Source: Streptomyces sp. NBC_00370 (GTDB taxonomy: Bacteria > Actinomycetota > Actinomycetes > Streptomycetales > Streptomycetaceae). Taken from it: DNA of 64,000 bases. The DNA is taken from contig NZ_CP107968.1 in the NCBI RefSeq assembly GCF_036084755.1, positions 1 to 64,000 on the forward strand. Reading direction: 5' to 3'. This document shows positions 52,772-61,796 of this stretch, one piece after another; within the stretch, counting starts at the first letter, position 1, and each line of letters opens with the position of its first letter. The notes below the pieces were generated by a model that saw only the letters and a program-made list of their open reading frames with translations, did no database searches and was not told the DNA's origin. The position numbers and the translations under genes are program-made.

Positions 52772-55540
52772 ATGGAGGACGTACGGGAGCTGCTGGCCGA
52801 GTACGGCCAGGTCCACAGCGACGAACTGCTGGAGCACGACCGCCACCGGCTCCTGGTCGAGGTGGTGGCGGCGCTGATCCGGCGCACCGACCCCGAGGCG
52901 ACGCTCGCCCACCGGTCGCCCGACGAGCTGGCCGTGTTCTTCGAACTCGCCGGACGCGACTACGCGATCACCGTGTCGGCCGCGGCCGGCGGCGCCGCGG
53001 CCGAGTCGGCCCGCGCCGCGGTCCGCGCCCGCGAACGAGACCTCGGGCCGGGTGTGCGATGGATCCTGCTCTGCGCGAGGGCCGCGAGCCAGGACATGGA
53101 CGACGCCGTGAGCAGCGCCCTGCCGGCGCAGAGCGTTCTCCTGGACCGTGACCATCTCGAGGCCGCCGTGTGCGACCTCGCCTCCCTCGCGTCCCTGATC
53201 CGCGCGGCCTTCCGACCGCCGCGGCCGCCGTACACCCTGCTGCACGAGCTTCTGCTCGAACAGCCTCCGGAACAGGCCCCGGAGCTGGCGCTGGCGGCCC
53301 GCCCGGCCGGGACGGCGACCGTGCCGTCCCGGCCGGCGGCGGGCATCGACGTCGGTGTCGTCATGGCGGGCGAGTCCTGGCCGCTACGGCCGACCGGGAT
53401 GGCCTGGGCGTCCGCCGACAGTGCGCTGATCACCACCGAAGCCGGTCTGGCCGAAGTGGACATGCAGCGGGGAGGAACCAGGTGGCGGCTGCCGCTTCCC
53501 GGCGTCCACGGCGATGCGGCGGTGCTGCCCGACGGCACGGTGTGGGTGCTGTGCGGACCGGCGGTAGTGAGGTGGCGCGAGGGCGTACTGCAGGCGGCCG
53601 GCGGCGGTTTCGAGGCCAACGCCAACCTGCTGCTCGGCCCCGACGCGAGCGTGTGGGTCCTGTCCGGATCCGGCGCGGCCCTCGGCGCCGGCACCGGCTC
53701 AACCCTCGCGCTCACGAGGCTCGCCGAGCAGGTGGGCGACCAGCAGCGGTTCTCCCTCGACTTCGACGCGGCGGTCCGCTCGGCCGCCTGGCTCGGCGAG
53801 CGGCGCTTCCTCCTCGCCGCCGGCGGACACAGCGCCGTCGTCGACATCGCCGTCAGCACCAGCGCCCGGGGGCGCGAGGACTGGATGCTGACTCCGGTGT
53901 CCTACCCGGGACATCTGGCCCATAGCGGCGGCGACACCGTCCTGGTGGCCGGACGCTCCGGCTCGGGGGTCGGTGTGGAAGTGCACGCCCTCGACGCGGC
54001 CGGCCGCACCAGCAACGCGGTCGCCGAGGTGCAGCTCGGCGACGTACTCGGGCTCCTCCAGAGCCCGGCGGGCGGACCTGCGTACCTGCTGGGGTCCCTG
54101 CCGACCAACGACGTCAACGCCGTCCACCCCGTCCTCATGAAGATCACCGGCCACCACCCCGCCGACGCACCCACGCCCGACGATCTTGCGCCACCACCGG
54201 CCGCCGATCCGTACGACGCGGTGCGCCGCCAGGCCCGCGGGGTGAAAAAGGACTACGCGCTTCAGAAGTTCCCCCTGCCCGACGGCAAGGGCGGCATGGG
54301 CATCGTCCACGAGGCCGTGCACAAGGAGACGGGAACCGTCGTCGCGTTCAAGAAGCCGCGCTCGCTGCGCGAGAACCTGACCGCGAGGATGCTGCGCGAG
54401 ATCGAGGTGGCGCAGAAGCTCGGCGCCAACCGCCACGTGATGCCGGTCCTCGACTCCAGCCCCCGGGCCGAGTGGTTCGTCATGCCGATGGCCCAGAACA
54501 CCGCCGAAGGCCTCCAGCCCGAGCTGCAGCGCGACGACGCGCAGCTGCGGGCCCTGGTCGACGCGGTCGCCTCCGCACTGGCCGACGCCCACCGCCTGGA
54601 CTACCTGCACCGCGACATCAAACCCGCCAACATCCTCCTCCTCGACGGCCGTTGGGTTCTCGGCGACTGGGGCATCGTGCGCCGTCCCCGCGGGCAGACG
54701 ACCAACCCCAAGCGCACCGGCACCACGATCGGGACCGCCGAGTTCGGCGCCCCCGAACTGTCCGTCGATCCGCACAACGCCACCCCGGCCAGCGACATCT
54801 ACAGCCTGGGCAAGGTCATCGGATGGCTGCTCACCGGCCTCCCCCCGGAGGTGAATGTCCCACTGCTGCCGGCCGGGCCCTGGCGCGGCGTCGTACGGCG
54901 CTGCACCTACCGCGATCCGCTCCAGCGCCCGCAGACGATCGCCAACTTCCTCGACCTGGTCGAGCAGGAGACCGCACCGCAGATCGACCTGCCCGTCGCG
55001 CGGGCCCACCAGGTCCTGGCGGCCGCCCAGGAGGGAGACACCGACGCCGCCCGCCGGCTGCTGGCCCTGGCCGCCGACCACGGAGACGACTACGAGCTCT
55101 ACCTGGACGTCCTGCCCGGCCTCGACATGGACACGGCCGCGCCGCTCCTGCTGGACCACCCCGAGCAGGCCCGCACCCTGGTGGAGGCAATGACCGGTCA
55201 CGTCCGGGGCGACGGCACCGGCTGGCCCCACTGGAACGAGTCCAAGCGGGCCATCGCCTGGCTGCGCGGCGTCGCCCGCCACGCGGCCGAGGAGGAGCAG
55301 TGGGACCTCCTGGAGGAGGCCGCCCGCGGCATGTGCACCTGGGACGAGGCGTCCAACGAGTTCGACCAGCAGATCGCGACGCGGGACTGGCTGCGCCGCC
55401 TGCACGGCCAGGCCGCGCGGATCCTCGCCGGCGTACTGCGCGAGCATCCCGGCAGCGCCCGCTACTACTACGAACTCGCGAGCGAACGTGCCGTTGACAT
55501 GGCCATCCGCAACGCCGTCAACCCGGCGGCCGGCACCTGA
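52772..55540 (+). CDS. Ser/Thr protein kinase with N-terminal propeller-like region
   Basis: 922 residues from ATG 52772, preceded by GGGCGGGG. Residues 1-170 form an alpha/beta unit reminiscent of degenerate restriction-endonuclease folds (FFELAGRDYAITVSA, RWILLCARAAS, SVLLDRDHLEAAV) without a clear D-ExK site. Residues 190-480 are repeated beta strands with VWVL/LLLGPDASVWVLSGSG units, like a beta-propeller. The Hanks kinase follows: Gly loop GKGGMGIV (505-512), Lys527, HRDIKPANILL (Asp615), DWG for DFG (Asp632), GTAEFGAPE and SDIYSLG. The last 160 residues are helical. No membrane segment, unlike PknB types. Sensor-first, kinase-internal order suggests a soluble stress or defence kinase. 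Divergent from the Trypco2 operon. Confidence 0.8.
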   Translation: MEDVRELLAEYGQVHSDELLEHDRHRLLVEVVAALIRRTDPEATLAHRSPDELAVFFELAGRDYAITVSAAAGGAAAESARAAVRARERDLGPGVRWILLCARAASQDMDDAVSSALPAQSVLLDRDHLEAAVCDLASLASLIRAAFRPPRPPYTLLHELLLEQPPEQAPELALAARPAGTATVPSRPAAGIDVGVVMAGESWPLRPTGMAWASADSALITTEAGLAEVDMQRGGTRWRLPLPGVHGDAAVLPDGTVWVLCGPAVVRWREGVLQAAGGGFEANANLLLGPDASVWVLSGSGAALGAGTGSTLALTRLAEQVGDQQRFSLDFDAAVRSAAWLGERRFLLAAGGHSAVVDIAVSTSARGREDWMLTPVSYPGHLAHSGGDTVLVAGRSGSGVGVEVHALDAAGRTSNAVAEVQLGDVLGLLQSPAGGPAYLLGSLPTNDVNAVHPVLMKITGHHPADAPTPDDLAPPPAADPYDAVRRQARGVKKDYALQKFPLPDGKGGMGIVHEAVHKETGTVVAFKKPRSLRENLTARMLREIEVAQKLGANRHVMPVLDSSPRAEWFVMPMAQNTAEGLQPELQRDDAQLRALVDAVASALADAHRLDYLHRDIKPANILLLDGRWVLGDWGIVRRPRGQTTNPKRTGTTIGTAEFGAPELSVDPHNATPASDIYSLGKVIGWLLTGLPPEVNVPLLPAGPWRGVVRRCTYRDPLQRPQTIANFLDLVEQETAPQIDLPVARAHQVLAAAQEGDTDAARRLLALAADHGDDYELYLDVLPGLDMDTAAPLLLDHPEQARTLVEAMTGHVRGDGTGWPHWNESKRAIAWLRGVARHAAEEEQWDLLEEAARGMCTWDEASNEFDQQIATRDWLRRLHGQAARILAGVLREHPGSARYYYELASERAVDMAIRNAVNPAAGT

Positions 55541-55687
55541 CCGCCAAGGCACCCCACGCCGCACCGCCGGCCCCGTTCGAGGGATCCGCCTGGCCGACGG
55601 CAACGGGCGCCGCCGTGCGCACGCCTCGGGAGACCGGGCCTCTCGGACGCCGCCGGCTCGCCGATGCCTCGAAACAGGCTGGCGCGG

Positions 55688-56131
55688 CTACGCCTTCATC
55701 CGGGCCAACTCCCGGACGGCCTCCAGGGACGCGGCACTGAGCCGAGCGGCTTCGGCCTCACCCAGGACTCCCCGAGCGAAGCGCAAAGTGGCCTGCCGCG
55801 GAAGAACACGCGTGTTGAACGCGCTCCTGGCCTGCAGCAGCGAGTTGCCGAAGTCGCGTGCGTGAGCGCGAAGATCCGACGGGTCGCCCGAGTGGGCAGC
55901 CGCCACCAGGTCCAGGGCACGCTCGGAGACCTCCCGCTGCTCCTTGCAGACGGTGCGTACCGCGTCGACGCAGAAGTACAGGATCACCGGCACGAGCGGA
56001 AAGAGGCCGTATGCGGCGAAGTCGGCGGTCATCACCTCGTCCCAGCCCATGTCCAACCACCACATCAGCAGGGGCGAGACGGCGGCGACGAGCAGCGGCC
56101 AACTGGGACGTGTCGGTGGACTCCACGTCAA
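55688..56131 (-). CDS. Small membrane protein with cytoplasmic helical domain
   Basis: 147 residues if TTG 56131 is the start; no convincing ribosome binding site. Two hydrophobic segments (PLLVAAVSPLLMWWL and YGLFPLVPVILYFCV) are followed by a charged helical tail (KEQREVSERALDLVAAAHSG, LRAHARDFGNSLLQARSAF). The region just upstream belongs to a truncated plus-strand gene, so the natural N terminus may have been lost at that junction. High GC3 supports coding. Family unknown; such proteins occur near defence-type NTPases. Confidence 0.5.
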   Translation of the reverse strand: MTWSPPTRPSWPLLVAAVSPLLMWWLDMGWDEVMTADFAAYGLFPLVPVILYFCVDAVRTVCKEQREVSERALDLVAAAHSGDPSDLRAHARDFGNSLLQARSAFNTRVLPRQATLRFARGVLGEAEAARLSAASLEAVRELARMKA

Positions 56132-56373
56132 GTTATGCGCAATTGGGGCTGCTGGAGGAGAAACGGTCGGCCCCTGAGCAGGCGCTGACGTGGGTGATCA
56201 GGTGTGTTTCTCTCTTTGATGAAGTCCCGCACCCGAGCACGGGACCGGGCCACCGTCAGCTGCGTCGCCTTACCGCACAGCTGGGTGTGCAGATCCTCGA
56301 AGACGCCTGGCATCACGCCACCGGCAACCGCCTGCCCGACGCCGTACGCGAGTACGCCCTCACCACCGACTGA
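56122..56373 (+). pseudogene. C-terminal fragment of a TPR/NB-ARC-like protein
   Basis: STSSYAQLGLLEEKRSAPEQ, ALTWVIRCVSLFDEVPHPST and TAQLGVQILEDAWHHATGNR match the conserved tail of large Streptomyces TPR proteins of the NB-ARC/CHAT-associated type. Everything upstream is missing, replaced by the start of the oppositely oriented membrane gene. A 5'-truncated relic, probably of a second NTPase-type conflict gene. The next gene follows by 23 bases. Confidence 0.55.
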
Positions 56374-56396
56374 CTGGACCAACGGAGGCCACTCAC

Positions 56397-56768
56397 ATGG
56401 ACGACGCGATCGAGCAGAGTGCCCGGGCCACGGCCCAGCGCATGACCTCACCGGTGCACGCCTCACTGGTCGAGGACGTGGAAGCCACTTTGGCAACGCG
56501 CGACACGCCTCAAGGACCGGGTCAATACACAGATCCCACAGCACTTGCCGGCCTCATCGTCAGCATCGCCACCCTGGCCTGGACGATGTACAACGACATT
56601 CGCGGCCGAGGTGCCGCCAACCCCTCCACCGACACCATCACCCGCCGCGTCCGGCTTCAAATCAACGAACACGAGAGCGCTGCAACCCAGCTCAGCGCTG
56701 CCGAACGCGACCGGACAATCGACATCACCGTCGAGGAAACCCTCAACGCCGCCCAGAATCACCCATAA
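56397..56768 (+). CDS. Single-pass membrane protein, partner of the TPR relic
   Basis: 123 residues, ATG 56397 with GGAGG nine bases upstream. An N-terminal acidic helical part is followed by one membrane segment (TALAGLIVSIATLAWTMYND, about 48-67) and a charged C-terminal helix. Its spacing to the truncated TPR gene suggests they once formed an operon, for example as effector and sensor. No known domain recognised. Confidence 0.5.
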   Translation: MDDAIEQSARATAQRMTSPVHASLVEDVEATLATRDTPQGPGQYTDPTALAGLIVSIATLAWTMYNDIRGRGAANPSTDTITRRVRLQINEHESAATQLSAAERDRTIDITVEETLNAAQNHP

Positions 56769-57326
56769 GTCTGGGACTCGTACCGAGGGTCTGACACGAT
56801 GCTGACGCGAGGCCATCGAGCCACCGAGGTGGCATTGCGTACACGGAAGTTGGCCGGCGCCGCGTACTCCCCCTCCTCGCAGTGCGGCGAGCCCGTACCT
56901 GCGTGCGCAAAGGTGCTCGGTATAGCCGTTGGGCGAAATTGGGCGCAGACTCCTCCTCGCCTTGCAGGAGCGAGGGTCGGTCGATCACGCCTATCGCGCA
57001 GGAACATGCCCGGGAGCCGACTGCCCCTGCATGTGTCACAACCCGTCGCCGTCCTAGAAGTGGTAAGAGCCCTTGTTCATGACGGCGCGTCAGTGCGGAT
57101 GGTCATCCCGAAGTGGACCACTGGGGCTGCCTCGTTGAAGGTTCGGTCTGGTGAGCTGCTGCCAAGCAGACAGTGCCCGTGGAATCAGCGCGCCGCGGGA
57201 CAGGGGCACTGCGGCTATGCCGGGGCTGGTCTGCGTAGTGGTGTAGGTGGATCTGGAGACGGCAGGCCAGGTTTTCGGGAGTCATCGAGCGCCTCCCACA
57301 GGTGGGATAGCGGCAGACTGAGGGAC
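56769..57326. other. Intergenic region, no gene seen
   Basis: Frames on both strands are short or low in information. A long open plus frame from 56799 that joins the next gene has no start signal and poor coding character before 57327, where AGGGAC-ATG begins the real gene. Confidence 0.4.
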
Positions 57327-57965
57327 ATGGATTGGCTCTCACCCGTCACGGGACTTGTTGGTGTGGTCATCGGTGGCGGCATCGGGCTTCGCGGCTCGAA
57401 GGCCGTAGCCGATCGACAGCTCGCTGACGCTCAGCAGGCCCGCGAGGACGCTGAGCGCATCGCTGTCGTGGCTGTTCTGGCGAAGGCATTGGGCATGCTT
57501 CTGGAGAAGGCCGATCAGATCCCGAAGGATCAGTTCAGGTTCAGTGAGGGGCATGAGGAGGACTTCGAGCAACAGCTTGCGGCAGACCATGCGTGGGAGT
57601 TGCAGTGGCAGCCACTTCTGCGTCCAGCGCGTATGGCGGCGCTGGAGGTCCGTGATCAAGCTTTGCGCGGCCTCCTCCTGGAAGGACTCAACTATGTGCA
57701 GAGCCTAGACATGATGGAGTATGCGTTTTTTCGCAAGAGTCGCACCTGGGTGCTGACAGAGGCCGTGACCCACATGATCGAGTGCGCCTACGCCTGGCGT
57801 CTCAGAGAAGACTTGCCTCCGGCGAGTCCTGCCTTCAGTCGCGTCCAGGACTCGTACCAGCAAAAGACCGAGGAATGGGAGTACACGATGCAGGCCCAGG
57901 ATGAGGAGCGGGAGCGTCGGCGCCGCGCGACCTCGGACGAGGGCAGCGTCTCGGGCGCAGGCTAG
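57327..57965 (+). CDS. Membrane-anchored coiled-coil protein
   Basis: 212 residues from ATG 57327 with AGGGA directly upstream. One N-terminal membrane segment (VTGLVGVVIGGGIGL, about 7-22) runs into a coiled coil (VADRQLADAQQAREDAERI), then a helical globular part with aromatic residues and a charged, Arg/Glu-rich C-terminal end. GC3 is lower than in its neighbours. Unknown family; the architecture is common among small phage- or defence-associated Streptomyces proteins. Confidence 0.55.
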   Translation: MDWLSPVTGLVGVVIGGGIGLRGSKAVADRQLADAQQAREDAERIAVVAVLAKALGMLLEKADQIPKDQFRFSEGHEEDFEQQLAADHAWELQWQPLLRPARMAALEVRDQALRGLLLEGLNYVQSLDMMEYAFFRKSRTWVLTEAVTHMIECAYAWRLREDLPPASPAFSRVQDSYQQKTEEWEYTMQAQDEERERRRRATSDEGSVSGAG

Positions 57966-58095
57966 TCGCGGCAGGTGCGGTCTGACGTCACGATCGCGAT
58001 GGAACGATTCCTTAGGATCGTTTCTGAAGCATGGCGAAGTCGTTCGAGGCCCCGCGACTCTATCTTCGTCGTGCCATGCGATACCACGATGAGGC

Positions 58096-58956
58096 ATGCC
58101 ACTTATCGATGCGACGTTTTTGTATGCAGCAGTCCAACTGCGCCCTGTCTTCTACAGCAAGGCTAGCGGCCATCTGGTGTCCTCCGAGAACCGAGCAAGC
58201 GGCTTCATCGTCAGCGCCTGGGGGACGGATGAAGCGGAGACATGGGGCCGGAAGAGCGAGACTGGTCAAGACAGGTACTTGGTGACGAACCGACACGTCC
58301 TGGACCCGAATTTCCGGCAACCGCGTGGTTGGGCGCTCGGCGGCTTAACGATTCGTGGGCACCATCAGCCCACCGATCCAGAGCAGCTCCCTACCCCGCA
58401 AGAGGTAACGCTCAAGCAGCCTGACGTCATGTTCCCGTCCGGTCCTGTCGACCTTGCCTTTGTACGTCTAGATTCGACAAGAGAGGCGGCATCAGCGAAG
58501 TTCAACGCTCTTGAACCCTCAGCTCTAGCAGGTAAGGAGCATTTCGAGAGCGGGAGGATCACTGTTGGAACCCCCGTGCTCGCATCTGGCTATCCCGGCA
58601 TCGGTGGTGTCAGCGCGGACCGTCCCATTCTGGTGGGCGGCGTCGTCGCAAGCGATCCGCGCTATCCCGCAGCGATCGGGGAACTCTGCAAGCCCGGCGA
58701 GGTGCTATGTCATTCTTTCAGCTGGAGTGGAATGTCCGGTGCGCCTGTGCTCTGCCGTATTCCCCACCCCACTGTGGATTGGGAGTCGTTGGAGACCAAC
58801 AGCTTCGACCAGGCGTTCCTCGCCGGTGTCAACGTCGGTCACGTGGACATCAACGGAGACACGACGGCTGCGGGCACTTTGACGCGATTCATCCGCTCCG
58901 ACATCGTAGTCGATCTCCTTCGTGGAGCAGGAGCCAAGGGCGTGTGGCGGACCTAA
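58096..58956 (+). CDS. Stand-alone trypsin-like serine protease
   Basis: 286 residues from ATG 58096; the upstream GATGAGG is close to the start. No signal peptide, so probably cytoplasmic. The triad is His67 (YLVTNRHVLD), Asp119 (PVDLAFVRLD) and Ser214 (FSWSGMSGAPVL), giving the S1/HtrA-like order. Trypsin-like proteases without secretion signals are typical effectors or triggers in NTPase-linked conflict systems, and this one sits 130 bases after the coiled-coil membrane gene. Whether it works with the Trypco2/STAND genes 6 kb away is unknown. Confidence 0.75.
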   Translation: MPLIDATFLYAAVQLRPVFYSKASGHLVSSENRASGFIVSAWGTDEAETWGRKSETGQDRYLVTNRHVLDPNFRQPRGWALGGLTIRGHHQPTDPEQLPTPQEVTLKQPDVMFPSGPVDLAFVRLDSTREAASAKFNALEPSALAGKEHFESGRITVGTPVLASGYPGIGGVSADRPILVGGVVASDPRYPAAIGELCKPGEVLCHSFSWSGMSGAPVLCRIPHPTVDWESLETNSFDQAFLAGVNVGHVDINGDTTAAGTLTRFIRSDIVVDLLRGAGAKGVWRT

Positions 58957-60024
58957 CGCGAGTGCACAGGCATACACAGTTCAGCCCGCTTACTCAGCGA
59001 CATTTCTAAGGGCCAAGATCCTCGGCATTTGGCAATGCGATACGGGCAGCTCCAATGCCATCAGCCCAGACCAGGATGGCGGATGGCGCGGGCAGCCAGC
59101 GGTGGCGTGCCACAGTTGCCCGAAACAGGGCATGTGGGGAACGCTCGCCTCGAAAAAGCCCCGATTTGTGGATCAAGCACCTCCCGCAGACCGGGGCTCT
59201 TCTCCACGCGCACGGTCCAACTTGGGCTCAAAGTCGCACCGAGACGTCGAGGTACGGAGTGTCGGTAACAGGTCGGTCATGAGCTGCGTGCGCGGGAGAC
59301 GGGGGGTGGGCGGGTGGGTACGGTCGGTACGCCATGTGCGTGGTCTGCGAGGGGATTTGGGATGACGGGTGTGGAGATCGCTGTCGCGACCTCGTCGCAC
59401 AGCGCTCCCAGGCCCTGTCCATGCTCCCCAGCCGCGAAAAAACTGACGCCCTCCTCCGCCGGCGGTTTCCTCGCTCGTCGCCCCCGGGGCCGCCACGCGA
59501 TTTGTGTACGAACCCGACTCCCGAGGGCCCCCATCACCGTTTTGATGGCCCTGCAACGGTGCGCCCGGCTGTATGAGTTGGCCTGCCTCTCTCCCCCTGT
59601 CCTCCCCGTGTGGGCAGGAGGTGAGCCAGCACAGGAGGCTGGCCACACTGCTGCAACCGGCCGGCATTCCCCCCCCTGGACGGGAAGAAAAGGCCCGCGC
59701 CTGCCCCCCTGCCTCTCCTTGAACGCACGTCGTCCCTGGCATGGGAGCCGTGCCCGACGACTTCGAACTCCCTGACCGCGGCCTGTACCTAGTCATCAGC
59801 TGCCCTCTTTGAGGGGCCGCTCCGCCCCCGGGAGCTCGGGCTGCCCGGGGCGGTAGTCGGCGGGAGAGGGCCGGCCGATCCGGGAACGGACCGCCTCTTC
59901 ACCCGTGTGACCTGGGCTTTTCGGCTGAGACTGAATACCTCACCGAATTGTCCCAACTCAGGCATCATCAGTGGCGGAGTGCCGCCCGGGAAGCGGGTGA
60001 CACGGGCCAGGCACTGGAGGAACT
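58957..60024. other. Long intergenic region with one weak small ORF
   Basis: The only frame with some protein character is 59334-59576 (plus, 80 residues, MCVVCEGIWDDGCGDRCRDL then PSREKTDALLRRRFP), which has a CxxC but no clear ribosome binding site; confidence about 0.3. Other open frames look like shadows. GGAGG at 60013-60017 serves the lectin gene. Confidence 0.35.
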
Positions 60025-60597
60025 ATGCGGTTCTTACACAGCAGAACAGCGTCGACGGCGTTGGCGTTCGCGCTGACCGTCGGTTTGGCCGCCGTGGCCT
60101 CCGGCTCCGCCTCCGCCGATCCGAACGGCTCAGTGACCCCGGGCCGTTCACAAGCCGAGCGCACTGCCGGCAACATCCCGCGCCCCTTGGCCTTGCCCGG
60201 GATCAGAAACGCCAACAGCGGCAAATGCCTGCTCGTCCGAGGGACCGCCGACAACGCACCTGTAGTGCAGATCAGCTGCGATTCGCAGTACCGCGACCAG
60301 TTGTGGCAGATCGAACCCATCGACGGCGAGGGCCGGGTCCGCATCCGCAACCTGAACAGCAACAAATGCCTCCTGGTCAGAGGAATCGCCGAAGGCGCCC
60401 AAGCGGTTCAGACCACGTGCGCGAACTACATCGACCAGTACTGGATCCTCACTGCCGACAGCCTCCCCGGCACCACACAGATAGCGAACGCCAACAGCTA
60501 CAAGTGCCTGGTTGCACGAGGAACGGCAGACAACGCCCCTGTGGTGCAGACCGCATGTGGGCAATACCGTGACCAATTCTGGTTCGTAGCAGGCTAG
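60025..60597 (+). CDS. Secreted ricin-type beta-trefoil lectin-like protein
   Basis: 190 residues, ATG 60025 after GGAGG. MRFLHSRTASTALAFALTVG and SASA form a Sec signal with cleavage near residue 32. The rest is one RICIN domain of three repeats, each with a K-C-L-x-x-RG turn and ending in a QxW-type motif: DQLWQI, DQYWIL, DQFWFV, and paired Cys. The three repeats are very alike (CLLVRGTADNAPVVQISC, CLLVRGIAEGAQAVQTTC, CLVARGTADNAPVVQTAC). There is no catalytic domain, so it probably binds extracellular sugars by itself. Confidence 0.82.
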   Translation: MRFLHSRTASTALAFALTVGLAAVASGSASADPNGSVTPGRSQAERTAGNIPRPLALPGIRNANSGKCLLVRGTADNAPVVQISCDSQYRDQLWQIEPIDGEGRVRIRNLNSNKCLLVRGIAEGAQAVQTTCANYIDQYWILTADSLPGTTQIANANSYKCLVARGTADNAPVVQTACGQYRDQFWFVAG

Positions 60598-60731
60598 GCA
60601 CTCCGACTAACTATCGAGACGCATGGAGCAGTTGACCTCGTCGGCGACCCGGGGTGGGAAGAGCGAGCGTTCAGCGCTTCGCGCTCTGCTCGACATGTCG
60701 GTCGCTCCGCTTAGCGGCCAACAAGCCACCC

Positions 60732-61433
60732 CTATCGGTCCGGGCAGCGGTGGCCCGGGGCGGGGTGGGCCATCCATACCGCAACGTCGGCGACCCGTAG
60801 CGCGCTGACCGTCTCGGGCAGGCCCGCCCTCTGACGCACGCCAAGGAGCCGATGGTGCAGGTCCGCATCATCCTCCCGCAGGGCGGTGCGCAGGTCATTC
60901 CAGAACGACGGCGGGTGGCCGAGCGCGCAGCGCACGACCCGGTCATAGACCGGCAGCAACCGCGGCCGCTTACGGGCCAAGAGCTTCCCGGCGATCACCC
61001 ACCCAACTTTGTACTGGTCCTCCAACAGGCACCAGGCCCGGTATGCCGGCGAGTCATCTGCGACGACCGAGGCATCGGCGTCTGCCAGATCGATGTCGGA
61101 AGGGATGTCTCGCAGCAGTTCGGACAGTTGAGCGCCCAGCGGGCCTTCCAGCAGGTCGAGGGCGACGGGCGCGGGGACGGTCACCGACAGGGTCTGCACC
61201 GCCACCAGGTCCTCTGCGGTGAACCGGTCCGCGACCTGCCGACGGTCACCCCCGCCCGCCAAGTGCTCGAACCGGCCGCCCGTGAACGCGCCGGCACCCG
61301 GGGGCAGGCCGATCCCGAAGTATCGGCGCAGGTCGTCCACCACCCGCTCCGCATCCAGAACGATGCGCAGGCGCCGCCCCACCGCGGACGGCTGCCCCCC
61401 AGAGGAACCGAGCGCCGCTGCTTGCTCGTTCAT
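60732..61433 (-). CDS. DUF6308 family protein
   Basis: 233 residues. RIVLDAERVVDDLRRYFGIG, FTGGRFEHLAGGGDRRQVAD, RFTAEDLVAVQTLSVTVPAP and ADDSPAYRAWCLLEDQYKVG followed by KLLARKRPRLLPVYDRVVR match the DUF6308 pattern common in actinobacteria. Soluble, helical, of unknown biochemical role; often found in accessory regions. It converges with the lectin gene. Confidence 0.7.
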   Translation of the reverse strand: MNEQAAALGSSGGQPSAVGRRLRIVLDAERVVDDLRRYFGIGLPPGAGAFTGGRFEHLAGGGDRRQVADRFTAEDLVAVQTLSVTVPAPVALDLLEGPLGAQLSELLRDIPSDIDLADADASVVADDSPAYRAWCLLEDQYKVGWVIAGKLLARKRPRLLPVYDRVVRCALGHPPSFWNDLRTALREDDADLHHRLLGVRQRAGLPETVSALRVADVAVWMAHPAPGHRCPDR

Positions 61434-61513
61434 CTCAGATACCTGTGCCCTCTCATCTGTGGCAGTCGTAGCAGGAGGCGTCAGCTGGGCGGCTCATACC
61501 TCGCTGCCCAAGG

Positions 61514-61794
61514 TCAAGAATGACGCTGGTCCCCCACCTGCTCCAAGGCAGCCTCGTAGGCGTGCAGGGCAGTGATGGCTGTGGTGCGTTCCGCAGGGTC
61601 GAGACCCCGCATGACGCGTTCCCCAGGCAGAGGCGCTGCCAGAAGGCCATTCGCCGATCGGTGCGACGTAGGCGGGGGCGATGGCAATGATGCGGCGGCT
61701 GTCGCCGGGAATGGCGGTGCGCTGCAGTACGCCCAGCCGTGACAGGCGCCAGGAAGCGGCCGCGAGGACAAGGAAGCCGCTCTTCTTTGCTGCC
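61514..61794 (-). pseudogene. Degraded regulator-like gene fragment
   Basis: Two minus-strand frames carry related pieces: AASWRLSRLGVLQRTAIPGD and SRRIIAIAPAYVAPIGEWPS, like a MarR-type wing, then after a frameshift GLLAAPLPGERVMRGLDPAE and RTTAITALHAYEAALEQV, like a MarR-type last helix. The 5' part is gone where the IS5-type element begins at 61797. Probably a regulator gene killed by the insertion. Assignment is tentative. Confidence 0.35.
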
Positions 61795-61796
61795 TA

